DNA of 64,000 bases from Owenweeksia sp. (GTDB taxonomy: Bacteria > Bacteroidota > Bacteroidia > Flavobacteriales > Schleiferiaceae): NCBI GenBank assembly GCA_028285465.1, contig JANQPD010000044.1, positions 1 through 64,000 on the forward strand, written 5' to 3'. The position numbers and the translations under genes are program-made. Shown here in pieces: positions 42,022 through 52,669 of the stretch (position 1 is the stretch's first letter; every line of letters starts with the position of its first letter). A model generated the notes under the pieces. The model made no database searches. It had not been told where the DNA came from and saw only the letters and a program-made list of their open reading frames with translations.

Positions 42022-45000
42022 ATGAGGAAGTTTTTACTCCTATCCGGTTTTCTGCTATTCAGTTTTGTGGTAAGTGCACAACGAGATACGGTGTTGTTTG
42101 AAACCTTCGACACCGGTATTCCCACTACAGGCTGGAAAATAAAAGGAGGCTGGAACGATACCGACCTGGTAGCTATTTCTGCTCCTTACTCTTTACACAA
42201 TCAGGGAGTGCTGCCCAATACGGTTGATACCCTGGAATTGCCCAGCTTTAGCTCGATAAACTTTCCCTTTGTTTATTTTAGTTATTACCAAATAGCTAAG
42301 CTCCTATTACCAAATAACGTTGAGTTGCAGACTTCCGTTGACGGAGGAGTAACCTGGGATAGTGTGAACACTTCCCTTTATTACCGGGGGCCTGCTACGG
42401 GTTTCCCGCCAAATTCAAAAACGATATTTTCCGAAACTTCATATATTGGGGCAAACAACCTCTGGGTAGCGGGTAGCGATGTAGTCCCCGACAATTCCTG
42501 GTGGGTACAGGAATCTTATGATCTTTCCGATGTTTTCCAGGATCCCGGTGGCGGAGGTGGCTACCCGGATTGCCGGATTCGTTTTATTGTGCGGTACATC
42601 TTAAATCACAACCCGTTTCGTTCCGGCTTTTACATTGATAATATATTGCTGGAAAGGTCATCCTGTGAACTCCTGCCTCCTACTTTAAGCCTGGATTACA
42701 GCCCATACACTCCTCCTAATGGCTGTGCCCCCAACCCCATTGGTCCGGTAGTAGAAGAACCTTCTAATGCCTATGCAGTAGGGCTGTTGGCTTCTGACGA
42801 TACTTCGGGCATCGATTATGTGCTTTTGCACTGGAGAAACAGCTCAAATGGCATATGGAATATAGATACGATGGACGCTACGTCTTATACGCCTGCCGGT
42901 CCGAACGGCCCGAGAGAATACAGGGACACTATATTTAATGTTTTATTGGGAGATTCCGTAGACTGGTACATTACAGCCGTTGATAAATCTAATCCCTGCC
43001 AAAACGAAACAAGAGTCCCGGACCCCCTGGTACAAAGCTTTTACACCTTTTTTCCACAGCCCGGCTACCCCCTTAAGTGCGGAAACCCGGATTGTGGTGC
43101 ATTGCCTACCACGATCTCCTCCTTTCCCTGGGTAGAGGGCTTTGAGGCTCCGCGATTCGGACCCGGTACCGGACCTACCGATTACAGGGGTACTTTTCCA
43201 GAAGGAAATACCATAGGGAATTACTGGACCCTTCTACAAAACCCTTCCAATTCGGGCTATGCCTGGTCTGTGATCAACCAGCCTACCTATACGAACCTTA
43301 CCGGCCCTACTGCCGACCACAGTCCTAACGGGGTCAATTATATTTATACGGAAAGTACAGAGGGTAATACCAATGATCTTGCTTTGATTATCACCCCGTG
43401 TATAGACCTCACAAATGTGACGAATACCTGTATGGCACTTGAATTCTGGTACCATATGTACGGAGATCATATAGGTAGATTGGAAGTGGATGTAGACGAT
43501 GGAGTAAATACCCAGAGCTTTACCAACCTCGTTACATTTAACGGAGGGCAGCAAGACAGTACAAATCAAGAATGGAAACGCGGCATTATAGACCTCTCTC
43601 CTTATATCGGTACCTTTATTCGCATTCGTATGCGTGGCCGTAAAGCTGCTGGAGGAGACCGGGGCGATATTGCCTTGGATGACCTGAAGATCTTTACCCC
43701 CCCTGCTAAGGAATTTGAGCTTTTGTCTTTGGAATCTCCCAAGCGAGGCGGATGTGGTTATTTTAGCGAACCTGTGACCGTGAAATACCGGCATGCAGGA
43801 TGCGATACGACCAACTACATTCCATTTGCATACCGCTATAACAGCGGGGCTATTGTCCGCGACACCCTCTTCGGCACTTTTGCCCTCGGAGATACAGGTA
43901 CGTTTACCTTTTCTACCCTTGCCAACATAACTTTACCAGGTACGTATGTATTTGAAGTATGGACAGATGAATCTACAGACGGAGATCCCTCAAACGATAC
44001 TTTGGTTAGCGGCGACATCATAAACCAGCCCGCTTATAACAACTTTCCCTACCTCGAGTATTTTGAAGACGGTACCGTTGGCACTACCAATTTCAATTTC
44101 CCTAACCCGGTTTTTACACAAACTTCCGGGCAGGACCCTGACTTTGTGTGGATGGTGGGCCGGGAACTCACTCCTACAAGAGGTACAGGCCCCTGGAGAG
44201 GGTATTATTTTGATGCTAATAGTAAATACCTCTATACCTCCTCCACCAACCCGGCAGGCGGTGGTACGGCCAGCGGAAATGTGAGCACTTATTTTCAATC
44301 TATTGCATGTCTTGATTTTTCGGGGATGACAAACCCGTACATCACTTTTGCATACCACATGTTCGGTCCTAGTATACAGAGTATAGAACTAGAGTATTCA
44401 ACAGGAGTAAATGGAGAAAACTGGCTTCCTCTACCCGGCTCGCTTCTACTGGCTTCCAGCCAGACTTCTTTCTTTCCTAGGGAAACCAGCGATTGGAGAA
44501 TATACAAAAGGAAGTTGACGCTCTTAGCCGGTACCAGTGCCAAACTAAGAATTAAAGTGAACCGGACCGGAGCCGCGTTGACTTCTGATTTTGCCATGGA
44601 CAACCTTTTTATTTACGACCAGGGAGCTCAGGATGCCGGGGTTTCCCGCATAGCCGTGCCCAACATGCAGGTGCCGGCAGCTGGGAACCTCAGTCCGCAA
44701 ATTCTCGTAGAAAACTATGGCACTTCAGCTTTAACCAATGTTCCGCTGGTTATTGAGATCAAAGCACTTTGCGGGTCTCAGGCCGGGCAGGTGCAAACGT
44801 TCACACAAACGATCCCGAATATTGCTGCTGAAAGCAATACACTTTACACTTTTGATTACCAATCTGTTAACCCTAATTTGCAGTTTCCGGTAGGAGAGTT
44901 TGAGATAAAAGCCTATACCAATATTGCAGGTGATCCAAATAACTTCAACGATACCATTAAAAAGAATAGCATTCATATCGGTACGCATAAAATAACCTTT

Positions 45001-46824
45001 ATGGATGACTTTGATAATTGTGGTTTCTCCGAATCCGGTTTCGGACCTACCGGTTCGGGTTTCAGACAGTGGGAATTAGGCGTTCCCGGGGCACCTATGC
45101 TCAGCGCTTTTTCCTCTCCCAATGCCTGGACCGTGAATAAAGAAGGCGGGGTAGTAACCGGTTCTGCGGAAATCCTAAGAATTCCCGATCTTTTTGGGTT
45201 TGATAATATCGTAGCCCCTGAAATTCGCTTTTACCAGTATCGTGCCTTTACCAACTCTTCTGCAGGCACTATAGAATACTCGGTTGCCGGAGGTTGGGCG
45301 CCTTTGCTCGGGCAAGACCCTACTCTAGGGGTTAATTGGTTCGGGGGTCCCAACGCTGAACTGAGTAATGACATTATTGGCGGAGCTAACGGTGCACCAG
45401 CATGGATAGGAGATGGCACTTGGGAATTTTCAATGTATCCACTCGATTTCTTGAACTTTAGTTCTACTACCTTAGCAGCGCGTTTCCGGTACGTATCTAA
45501 CCTGGCAACGGCCCCTGGTCCAACTCCGGGAGGCTGGTCTATTGACAATTTTGCATTGGTTATCCCTCCCCAGTACAGTACCTCTCCGGTACGGGTAAGA
45601 ACAATAAATCCATTGCCTGTTCCAGGCAACGACCAGGGATTGAGTATAACCGTACAAAACACCGGTAAGCAATTGATGACTTCTTACGTACAGAAAGTTA
45701 TTTTTGACCCGTTCACCAACGCCTTAGATCTTGGTGAAGACAGCGTGGTATTGCCTACTAATGTATTTAAAGTAGAAGGTAGCACCTGGACAACTACCTA
45801 CCGGTTCGTTATACCGGCCAGCCGTGCCACTGCCGGCCTGCACGACATATGCGTTATTACCACCTGGCCCAATGACAGTGTGGATGATGTACCTGCTGAC
45901 GATACCTTGTGCACGCAGATCCGGATCCTGGATGAATTCGTGTTTGACAATGGTACGAACAAAGAATATTGCAATGATTTTGACGGGAACCTGGGAAGTT
46001 TTGAATTTTTTGGCCTGAACAATTATACCTATGACATCAACCCCAATACGTTTTCCTGGGAAAGGGGTATACCTGCACAGGGACCTGCAGGCGCTTTTTC
46101 CGCACCCAATGTGTGGATGACCGACTTAGACAGCAATTATAAGTCACGCGATAGTTCTGCCTTGTTTACCCCTGTTTTCCTAGTAGAAGCCGATACAAAT
46201 TATGAGGTTACCTTCATGCATTGGTACGAGACCGAGCGGGCTACGGACGGAGGCAGCTTCCTGGTGAGCGATGACGGTGGCTTATCGTGGCAGACCATTG
46301 GCTGGCAAGGAGAAGAAGATTGGTTTAATACCCGCTTTATAAATGCCCTGGACATCATAAAGCCAGGTTGGTCTGATACATCCGGCGGATGGGATTCTGC
46401 ACGTTATGTTTTCAGTTTCCAGCAAGGCGATCAGGTGATCTTCAAATTCCGGTTCGAATCGGATTGGGATATAGAATATTCGGGTTGGGCTATTGATGAT
46501 TTTTGTATCAGGAAAACCAACGATCCGTCTACGTACGTTATTGGCGTGGATGAATACAACCCGGCCGAATCTGTATTTTTTGGAGAACTCGCACCCAACC
46601 CAACCATGGGCTCTAGTGTGATCCCCTTTGTTATTCCGGAAAATAAAGAAGTCCGTGTTCTCGTCACCAACATGATGGGACAAGCCATAGAACAGCGACA
46701 GGAGGATTTTCAACGGGGCAATAATGTATTGCGTTTTGAAACCGAAAACTGGCGATCAGGGGTGTACAACATAACTATACAGCTTGACGAAGCAGTTGTT
46801 AACCGAAAACTAGTGGTACAATAA
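42022..46824 (+). CDS. T9SS cargo with MAM/choice-of-anchor-J-like domains, 1600 aa
   Basis: Large secreted protein. The signal peptide MRKFLLLSGFLLFSFVVSAQ starts at the ATG at 42022 (the frame opens 12 codons earlier, before the signal). It carries a series of jelly-roll beta-sandwich modules of the MAM/choice-of-anchor-J type, each with FETFDTG-, F-W-Y-H-M- and GD/RSDIALDDLKI- or FAMDNLFIYDQG-like ends: residues about 20-220, 370-560, 690-870, 990-1160 and 1330-1510. CARDB/Ig-like spacers (PNMQVPAAGNLSPQILVENYG) lie between them. The C-terminus is a type-A sorting domain (ELAPNPTMGSSVIPFV, GVYNITIQLDEAVVNRKLVV). No catalytic motif is seen, so an adhesin or surface-binding role is inferred. 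Confidence 0.85.
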   Translation: MRKFLLLSGFLLFSFVVSAQRDTVLFETFDTGIPTTGWKIKGGWNDTDLVAISAPYSLHNQGVLPNTVDTLELPSFSSINFPFVYFSYYQIAKLLLPNNVELQTSVDGGVTWDSVNTSLYYRGPATGFPPNSKTIFSETSYIGANNLWVAGSDVVPDNSWWVQESYDLSDVFQDPGGGGGYPDCRIRFIVRYILNHNPFRSGFYIDNILLERSSCELLPPTLSLDYSPYTPPNGCAPNPIGPVVEEPSNAYAVGLLASDDTSGIDYVLLHWRNSSNGIWNIDTMDATSYTPAGPNGPREYRDTIFNVLLGDSVDWYITAVDKSNPCQNETRVPDPLVQSFYTFFPQPGYPLKCGNPDCGALPTTISSFPWVEGFEAPRFGPGTGPTDYRGTFPEGNTIGNYWTLLQNPSNSGYAWSVINQPTYTNLTGPTADHSPNGVNYIYTESTEGNTNDLALIITPCIDLTNVTNTCMALEFWYHMYGDHIGRLEVDVDDGVNTQSFTNLVTFNGGQQDSTNQEWKRGIIDLSPYIGTFIRIRMRGRKAAGGDRGDIALDDLKIFTPPAKEFELLSLESPKRGGCGYFSEPVTVKYRHAGCDTTNYIPFAYRYNSGAIVRDTLFGTFALGDTGTFTFSTLANITLPGTYVFEVWTDESTDGDPSNDTLVSGDIINQPAYNNFPYLEYFEDGTVGTTNFNFPNPVFTQTSGQDPDFVWMVGRELTPTRGTGPWRGYYFDANSKYLYTSSTNPAGGGTASGNVSTYFQSIACLDFSGMTNPYITFAYHMFGPSIQSIELEYSTGVNGENWLPLPGSLLLASSQTSFFPRETSDWRIYKRKLTLLAGTSAKLRIKVNRTGAALTSDFAMDNLFIYDQGAQDAGVSRIAVPNMQVPAAGNLSPQILVENYGTSALTNVPLVIEIKALCGSQAGQVQTFTQTIPNIAAESNTLYTFDYQSVNPNLQFPVGEFEIKAYTNIAGDPNNFNDTIKKNSIHIGTHKITFMDDFDNCGFSESGFGPTGSGFRQWELGVPGAPMLSAFSSPNAWTVNKEGGVVTGSAEILRIPDLFGFDNIVAPEIRFYQYRAFTNSSAGTIEYSVAGGWAPLLGQDPTLGVNWFGGPNAELSNDIIGGANGAPAWIGDGTWEFSMYPLDFLNFSSTTLAARFRYVSNLATAPGPTPGGWSIDNFALVIPPQYSTSPVRVRTINPLPVPGNDQGLSITVQNTGKQLMTSYVQKVIFDPFTNALDLGEDSVVLPTNVFKVEGSTWTTTYRFVIPASRATAGLHDICVITTWPNDSVDDVPADDTLCTQIRILDEFVFDNGTNKEYCNDFDGNLGSFEFFGLNNYTYDINPNTFSWERGIPAQGPAGAFSAPNVWMTDLDSNYKSRDSSALFTPVFLVEADTNYEVTFMHWYETERATDGGSFLVSDDGGLSWQTIGWQGEEDWFNTRFINALDIIKPGWSDTSGGWDSARYVFSFQQGDQVIFKFRFESDWDIEYSGWAIDDFCIRKTNDPSTYVIGVDEYNPAESVFFGELAPNPTMGSSVIPFVIPENKEVRVLVTNMMGQAIEQRQEDFQRGNNVLRFETENWRSGVYNITIQLDEAVVNRKLVVQ

Positions 46825-46845
46825 TCCCCCTCTTCATCTAATAAG

Positions 46846-46876
46846 AACCCCGATGACTTGCCATCGGGGTTTTTTT
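46846..46876 (+). terminator. Rho-independent terminator of the 1600-aa T9SS gene
   Basis: A perfect 10-bp stem (AACCCCGATG with CATCGGGGTT), a 6-base loop and a run of T residues, 21 bases after the stop codon. Confidence 0.85.
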
Positions 46877-46992
46877 ATGCCAGAAGTTCAGCTTCGAAAA
46901 ACACTCAAGGACATTTTGACCGGAAAAGCGTATACATGCCGCTGTGGAACTATTGTTGACGAATACCCTCGAAAAAAACCTTCTTAAAGAAA

Positions 46993-49608
46993 ATGGATCA
47001 AAATAAATTTACCATAAAGAGCCAGCAAGCCATTCAACAGGCGCAGTTGCTGGCACAACAAAATAGCCACCAGTCCATTGAACTGGGGCATCTTTTAAAG
47101 GGCATCTGGCTTACCGATGAAAACCTGCTTTCCTTTCTGTTAAAAAAGTTAAGTGTTAACACGGACGTCTTTAATCAGGCTTTGGATAAGATCATTGCTT
47201 CCTACCCCAAGGTACAAGGTGGAGATCTATACTTAAGTAAAAGTACCTCCACTACCCTAAACCGGGCGCAGCTCCTTTTAAAGGATTGGGGCGATGAATT
47301 CGTGGCCCTGGAGCATCTTTTACTGGCTATGCTCAAAAGCCGCGATACGATCGGAGAATTTTTGAAAGACCAGGGGATCAACGAAAAACTTCTGAGTGCC
47401 GCCATCAAAGAATTGAGAAAAGGAAGTAAGGTAGAAAGCGCTTCTGCCGAGGAAAGTTATAATGCCTTGAACAAGTACGCCCGAAACCTGAACCAACTCG
47501 CAGCGGACGGGAAGCTTGATCCCGTTATCGGACGCGATGAAGAAATCAGAAGAGTACTGCAGATCCTTTCGCGCAGAACAAAGAATAACCCCATTCTTAT
47601 TGGTGAGCCAGGTGTGGGTAAGACAGCTATAGCCGAGGGAATGGCCCACCGTATTATCAATGGTGATGTTCCTGAAAACCTGAAAGAAAAACAGATTTTT
47701 GGTTTGGATATGGGCGCACTGGTAGCCGGAGCAAAATACAAAGGTGAATTTGAAGAGCGCCTCAAGGCAGTGGTAAAAGAAGTAGTGGAATCAGACGGGC
47801 GCCTCGTTCTCTTTATTGATGAAATACACACCCTGGTAGGTGCAGGTGGCGGGGAAGGTGCTATGGACGCCGCCAACATTTTAAAACCGGCACTGGCCAG
47901 AGGAGAACTTAGGGCCATTGGCGCTACGACTTTAGCAGAATATCAAAAGTATTTTGAGAAGGACAAGGCGCTTGAAAGGCGTTTCCAAAAAGTAGCCGTA
48001 GATGAGCCCGATACGGAATCTGCTATTTCCATATTGCGGGGCATCAAAGAGAAATATGAAACACACCACAAGGTGCGTATAAAAGATGAGGCGATCCTAG
48101 CCTCCGTAGAGCTTTCCCAGCGTTACATCACAGACCGGTTTCTCCCTGATAAGGCCATTGACCTCATTGATGAGTCAGCCTCTAAGTTGAGAATGGAGAT
48201 CAACAGCAAGCCCGAAGAAATAGATACACTGGATCGCAAAATCATGCAGTTGGAAATTGAGCTGGAAGCCATAAAACGTGAGAATGATGAAGCTAAAATG
48301 ACCGACATCAAGCGTGAATTAGCCAATCTCAGAGAACAAAGGAAAACCTTTACAGCGCAATGGGAACAGGAAAAAGGAGTTGTTGAGGGGATTCAAAAAG
48401 CCAAAGAACAAATAGAGCAACTGAAACAAGAGGCAGAACGTGCCGAGCGAAGTGGGGATTACGGCACAGTAGCAGAGATCCGTTATGGTAAACTAAAGGA
48501 AACAGAAACACAGCTAAAGGAATATGAAAGCCAGATCAGTGAAATGCAAAGCGGCAAAACACTGATCAAAGAAGAAGTAGATGCAGAGGATATAGCCGAT
48601 GTGGTAAGCCGCTGGACGGGTATTCCGGTGAAGAAGATGCTGGAAAGCGACCGTGAAAAACTCCTGCGTATAGAGGATGAACTACATAAACGTGTTATCG
48701 GTCAGCAGGAAGCCATTATAGCCGTTTCCGATGCTGTAAGACGAAGCCGTGCAGGCCTGCAAGACGAGAACCGCCCCATTGGCTCTTTTGTCTTTTTTGG
48801 TACCACAGGCGTGGGAAAAACCGAATTGGCAAAGGCCCTGGCTGAATTTCTCTTTAACGATGAAAATGCCCTCACACGCATCGACATGAGCGAATACCAG
48901 GAACGGCATGCGGTAAGCCGTTTAATAGGTGCTCCTCCCGGCTATGTAGGCTACGATGAAGGCGGACAGCTTACCGAAGCAGTAAGGCGTAAACCGTATA
49001 GCGTGGTATTACTTGATGAAATTGAAAAAGCCCACCCCGATACCTTTAACATCTTACTACAGGTATTGGATGAGGGGCGCCTTACCGACAATAAAGGCCG
49101 CGTGGCAAACTTCAAGAATACCATTATCATCATGACCTCGAACATTGGTTCACACCTCATACAGGAACGTTTCGAGCAGATGAAGGAAGAAAATAAATAC
49201 GAAATAATCGAAGATACGCGGGAAGAGGTGTTGCAGTTGATGCGTAAAACCGTGCGGCCGGAGTTCTTAAACCGTATCGATGAGCTTATCATGTTTATGC
49301 CTTTAAGCAAGCAGGACATCGAAGCAGTTGTAAGCTTACAGCTGGAAATACTGAAGAAACGACTGAAAAGGCAACACATCCTGATTGATGCTACCCCCTC
49401 AGCGATCCAATACCTGGCAGACGTAGGTTTTGATCCACAGTTTGGTGCCCGCCCCATAAAGCGGATCATCCAGAAACGAGTAATGAATCAATTGTCAAAA
49501 GATATTCTGGCGGGTAAGGTGCAGCGTGACGGTTTGATCCTGATCGATACGGAAAACGAAAGCCTGGTTTTTCGCAATGAGCCCAACTCCATCCCCTCAA
49601 TAGATTAA
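46993..49608 (+). CDS. clpB: ATP-dependent chaperone ClpB
   Basis: 871-residue Hsp100 disaggregase that works with DnaK to dissolve protein aggregates in the cytoplasm. It has the N-terminal Clp-N repeat domain (1-150). AAA module 1 has Walker A GEPGVGKT at 204-211, Walker [15 protein letters not shown], and the pore loop [12 protein letters not shown]. The ClpB middle coiled-coil domain (about 410-530, [19 protein letters not shown]) sets it apart from ClpA/ClpC. AAA module 2 has [16 protein letters not shown] near 605, the pore loop [32 protein letters not shown], and sensor 2 GARPIKR. Full length. I saw no CIRCE element or other heat-shock operator in the upstream 168 bases. A strong terminator follows. 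Confidence 0.98.
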   Translation: MDQNKFTIKSQQAIQQAQLLAQQNSHQSIELGHLLKGIWLTDENLLSFLLKKLSVNTDVFNQALDKIIASYPKVQGGDLYLSKSTSTTLNRAQLLLKDWGDEFVALEHLLLAMLKSRDTIGEFLKDQGINEKLLSAAIKELRKGSKVESASAEESYNALNKYARNLNQLAADGKLDPVIGRDEEIRRVLQILSRRTKNNPILIGEPGVGKTAIAEGMAHRIINGDVPENLKEKQIFGLDMGALVAGAKYKGEFEERLKAVVKEVVESDGRLVLFIDEIHTLVGAGGGEGAMDAANILKPALARGELRAIGATTLAEYQKYFEKDKALERRFQKVAVDEPDTESAISILRGIKEKYETHHKVRIKDEAILASVELSQRYITDRFLPDKAIDLIDESASKLRMEINSKPEEIDTLDRKIMQLEIELEAIKRENDEAKMTDIKRELANLREQRKTFTAQWEQEKGVVEGIQKAKEQIEQLKQEAERAERSGDYGTVAEIRYGKLKETETQLKEYESQISEMQSGKTLIKEEVDAEDIADVVSRWTGIPVKKMLESDREKLLRIEDELHKRVIGQQEAIIAVSDAVRRSRAGLQDENRPIGSFVFFGTTGVGKTELAKALAEFLFNDENALTRIDMSEYQERHAVSRLIGAPPGYVGYDEGGQLTEAVRRKPYSVVLLDEIEKAHPDTFNILLQVLDEGRLTDNKGRVANFKNTIIIMTSNIGSHLIQERFEQMKEENKYEIIEDTREEVLQLMRKTVRPEFLNRIDELIMFMPLSKQDIEAVVSLQLEILKKRLKRQHILIDATPSAIQYLADVGFDPQFGARPIKRIIQKRVMNQLSKDILAGKVQRDGLILIDTENESLVFRNEPNSIPSID

Positions 49609-49627
49609 GGCAAGGGTTAGATTAGGT

Positions 49628-49666
49628 AAAAGGCTTCTTTGCAGTTTTTGTGAAGAAGCCTTTTTT
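49628..49666. terminator. Bidirectional terminator between clpB and mltG
   Basis: A 12-bp stem (49628-49639 with 49653-49664) with a 13-base loop, and a T-run on the plus strand. It lies between convergent clpB and mltG, and the A-rich left flank can serve the minus strand. Confidence 0.8.
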
Positions 49667-49691
49667 CTATGCTTCAAAAGCCCGTTTTGCC

Positions 49692-50717
49692 CTATCTTAA
49701 AGACCTACGGTACTTGTTTGCATTTACCAGGTGCTGCCGGTAGTTTACCGCAAAACTATGGTAGCCCGGTCTTTCAGGATCAGCTACCATAAAAATATAG
49801 TTGTGGGTGGGGGCGTTGAGTACTGCCTCGATACTGCTAATGGCCGGAATCTTTATCGGCCCGGGCGGCAAGCCGAAATGCTGGTAGGTATTGTAAGGCG
49901 ACGGATATTTAAGGTCTTTAAAGTATACCCTGGTGATACGTCTTTTGGGATGGTCCAGGTTTATCCCGTAGATCACCGTAGGGTCCGATTCCAACTTTAT
50001 TCCCTTTTCCAAGCGATTCAGGTAAAGCCTGGCCACCAGGGGTTTTTCGTCCGCCTTGATGGTTTCTTTCTCCACTATACTAGCCAAAGTCACCACCTCT
50101 GCCGGGCTGAGCCCTAAAGCTTTTGCTTTTGCCTTACGTTCATCGGTCCAAAAGCGATCGTATTCTTTCTTCATTCTTTGCAGTACGGCCCCTGGCGAAA
50201 TGGTCCAATAGAACTCATAGGTGTTAGGTAAGAAAACCGAGGTAAGCGTGCGTGGCTCAAGCCCATATTTCTGCAAAACCGTATCATTTTGAAAAAGAGC
50301 TAAAAAGCTGAGGCTATCGGCCATCAGATAGCTGCCAAGCTTTCCGGCCAACACATAGCTGTCGCTGATGTCATACAAGGTAACATTGAGCGGCTCCTGG
50401 TTTCCTGCCTTCAGCATGTTTACCAAACTGTTATTGGTTTGTCCGTCTTTTAGCAGGTAACGGCCGGGTTTGCTTTTCCCCTTCAAGCCCTTGTACCGGG
50501 CCCAGGTGTCAAAAGCTTCCGTATCCTGGAGCAATTTTCTGCTTTTCAAAGTGTCCTTCAACCCTTCCAGGGATTGACCGGGATAAACCAATAAAACAGG
50601 ATTGCTTCCCCCATCAACCTTAACGTTGGGCACAAAGCCTGCTTTGTAAAAGGCATACCCCTTGTAACTCAAAAAAGCAACAACAAGCAGGCCTGAAAGT
50701 ATTAAGATCTTCTTCAC
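49692..50717 (-). CDS. mltG: Endolytic murein transglycosylase MltG
   Basis: 341-residue inner-membrane lytic transglycosylase (YceG family) that cleaves nascent peptidoglycan strands and so limits their length. One N-terminal membrane helix (residues 4-22). A LysM-like part is at VLLVYPGQSLEGLKDTLKSRKLL. The catalytic domain has the LASIVEKET motif holding the active-site Glu (212-219), RLYLNRLEKGIKLESDPTVIYG, and SPYNTYQHFGLPPGPI near the C-terminus. It starts with GTG, overlapping the stop of the cytochrome gene (GTGA). Last gene of the coupled run dapF-GNAT-cytochrome-mltG. Confidence 0.93.
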   Translation of the reverse strand: MKKILILSGLLVVAFLSYKGYAFYKAGFVPNVKVDGGSNPVLLVYPGQSLEGLKDTLKSRKLLQDTEAFDTWARYKGLKGKSKPGRYLLKDGQTNNSLVNMLKAGNQEPLNVTLYDISDSYVLAGKLGSYLMADSLSFLALFQNDTVLQKYGLEPRTLTSVFLPNTYEFYWTISPGAVLQRMKKEYDRFWTDERKAKAKALGLSPAEVVTLASIVEKETIKADEKPLVARLYLNRLEKGIKLESDPTVIYGINLDHPKRRITRVYFKDLKYPSPYNTYQHFGLPPGPIKIPAISSIEAVLNAPTHNYIFMVADPERPGYHSFAVNYRQHLVNANKYRRSLR

Positions 50718-52669
50718 CGTGTTAAATTTTCCAAAGCCAAGCTGGCTTTTTGGTTATGCGGGTTTATGCGCAAAACCTCCCGGAGCGCCTTTTCCGTATC
50801 CTCAACGTTTTTTTCCAGTAGGCCCAGTTGGGCCAGGTTAAGCCATGCCTGTTCATAATCGGGATGATACTGCACACACTTTGTCAGGTACTCTTTTGCC
50901 AATTTGAATTCTCCCCTTTTTACATACAAATAACCAAGATTGTTTAAAGCGGTCTTATGCGTACTGCGGGATTGCAGTACTTCACGGTACTCCTTCTCTG
51001 CTCTACCTGATCTTCCCAGTTTTTGCAAACCTGCTGCCAGCTTCTCACGGAAATTGAACACATCAGGTGCAAGTGTTACCGCCTTCTCAAAAAAGGGCAA
51101 TGCCTTTTCCGTATATCCACTTCTGGATAACGCATCCCCCAGGCGGTAATGTGTCCAGGCATCCCTGTTTTCGGTATCCTGCTCATTGTAAGTTGTTAAT
51201 AGAATATCCGACCCTATGCGTTCTACAAGTTTTGCTATCTCGTTAAAGTCCCTGCGTAGGCTCAACATATGTACCTTAAGTGCCCAACGGTCTTTTCCCT
51301 CGTACCGTTCCAGCAGAAGAGCTGCAGAATCCAGCATAAAGGCCTCTCCGCTAAAACGTTCAAATTGCTGCAGGTAGGCGAGTATTCTGCTTCTCAAACC
51401 CGGGTGTTCGTTGTTGATCGCCTGTAAGCCTAAAAACCTCCCCAATGCCTGCTTCTTTTTTGCTACTGGTTTCCGGATATAGTGGTCGTGTACCGTAACG
51501 TGTGGAATATCGGTTGAGCCTGAAGAAGGCATATGGCAGCTTACGCAGTTATAATCAGCCTCAACCAAAGCGGCTTCTGAAGCCGAGCACTTCTCATGCC
51601 CGGTTTCATTGTGGCAATTGACACAAGTATTGTTAAAAGCTTTTACATTGGTAGTTTGTATGGAAACGTGCGGATTATGACAGCTTATACAGGTAAAGGC
51701 ACCCTCCGACTGCTTATAGCAGGAACTCAGTTTAAAGCGATCTGCATGCGAAGCCATAATAAACTGGTCTTCGCCCTGTTCATAACGGGGCAGGTATACA
51801 TCCATTACTTCACTCAAAGCCATACCGGGCTTAAAGCTGAAAAAGCTTTTCCCCGCTTCTAAAACAGCATTGCCTTGTAAATGGCAGCGTTGGCAGATCT
51901 CAAACTGCAGCTGTGTACTTAGTTTTTTGGGGTTAACAATTGAGTAGTCAACTTGTGTGGCCGTATCTACCAGATCTCCCCTGCTCACCTGCTTTACGTG
52001 TGCTTCTCCAGGCCCGTGGCATCGCTCACAATCAATACCCTGCGGCATTTTTGTAAACTTATTGTAGGATCCTGTTTTGAAATGTACGGGCATCGCATTG
52101 TGGCAACTCATACATTCCAGTCCAATAGGGCGCTCAAAACGATTGTTCCCTCCTTCTTCATAGCCCGGAGGTAAATCGAGCTTCTCCTTTTGTGCATACC
52201 AGGTAAATGGTGCCTGATAGTAAAAGTCATTTTCCTGGTAAATGTGGGAATTCGTGTGTTGCCCACTTCCCACTACGTAATCGATCAATTGTTTCCTCGA
52301 GAAGGACGTATCCCCGCCTATAAGCCTGAACTCCTGCAGGTATAAGTCTGTATCGTTCTGCCAATAGGGTTTATAATGCATATTGAGATGAGGATCATAT
52401 ACCGAAGTACCTCGAAAATCCCCAATGCTTTTAGCTGTATCCGCTTTGCCAAAAGAGGAGCCCATACCGGTATGCATAAAGGTGTTGTATATCGCGGTGT
52501 GGCATTGCCCACAAACCTGTATGCCAACATAACCTACCGAATCGCTCAGGCCTGCATAAGTGTTCCCAGGCGCTTCTACCTCAACCCCGGGTCCGTCTCC
52601 GCATTGCGCCAGCCACACAATAAGAAGCAGGAAACCCGCCATAACTGCAAATAAACGCTTGCCAAACAC
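50714..52669 (-). CDS. Heptaheme c-type cytochrome with C-terminal TPR domain
   Basis: 651-residue exported multiheme protein. The N-terminus has a signal sequence ending at LAQC (Cys23), possibly a lipoprotein. Seven CxxCH heme sites are at residues 53-57, 186-190, 214-218, 259-263, 327-331, 349-353 and 375-379, with further conserved His residues as distal ligands (HTGMGSS, GQHTNSH, VTVHDHY). The arrangement recalls the cytochrome c-554/octaheme-like family. Residues about 490-650 are four tetratricopeptide repeats (ALPFFEKAVTLAPDVFNFREKLA, ALNNLGYLYVKRGEFKLAKEYL). It is probably a periplasmic redox protein that docks partners through its TPRs. GTG start directly after the GNAT stop. Confidence 0.85.
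   Translation of the reverse strand: MFGKRLFAVMAGFLLLIVWLAQCGDGPGVEVEAPGNTYAGLSDSVGYVGIQVCGQCHTAIYNTFMHTGMGSSFGKADTAKSIGDFRGTSVYDPHLNMHYKPYWQNDTDLYLQEFRLIGGDTSFSRKQLIDYVVGSGQHTNSHIYQENDFYYQAPFTWYAQKEKLDLPPGYEEGGNNRFERPIGLECMSCHNAMPVHFKTGSYNKFTKMPQGIDCERCHGPGEAHVKQVSRGDLVDTATQVDYSIVNPKKLSTQLQFEICQRCHLQGNAVLEAGKSFFSFKPGMALSEVMDVYLPRYEQGEDQFIMASHADRFKLSSCYKQSEGAFTCISCHNPHVSIQTTNVKAFNNTCVNCHNETGHEKCSASEAALVEADYNCVSCHMPSSGSTDIPHVTVHDHYIRKPVAKKKQALGRFLGLQAINNEHPGLRSRILAYLQQFERFSGEAFMLDSAALLLERYEGKDRWALKVHMLSLRRDFNEIAKLVERIGSDILLTTYNEQDTENRDAWTHYRLGDALSRSGYTEKALPFFEKAVTLAPDVFNFREKLAAGLQKLGRSGRAEKEYREVLQSRSTHKTALNNLGYLYVKRGEFKLAKEYLTKCVQYHPDYEQAWLNLAQLGLLEKNVEDTEKALREVLRINPHNQKASLALENLTR

Noticed and set aside
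46877-46992. Search for a CIRCE/HrcA or sigma-32 type element before clpB
   Set aside because: No inverted TTAGCACTC repeat or sigma-32-like promoter is present in this gap.
48951-49469. 172-codon minus-strand frame
   Set aside because: Mirror frame of clpB AAA module 2, rich in Ser/Arg as is usual for shadows.
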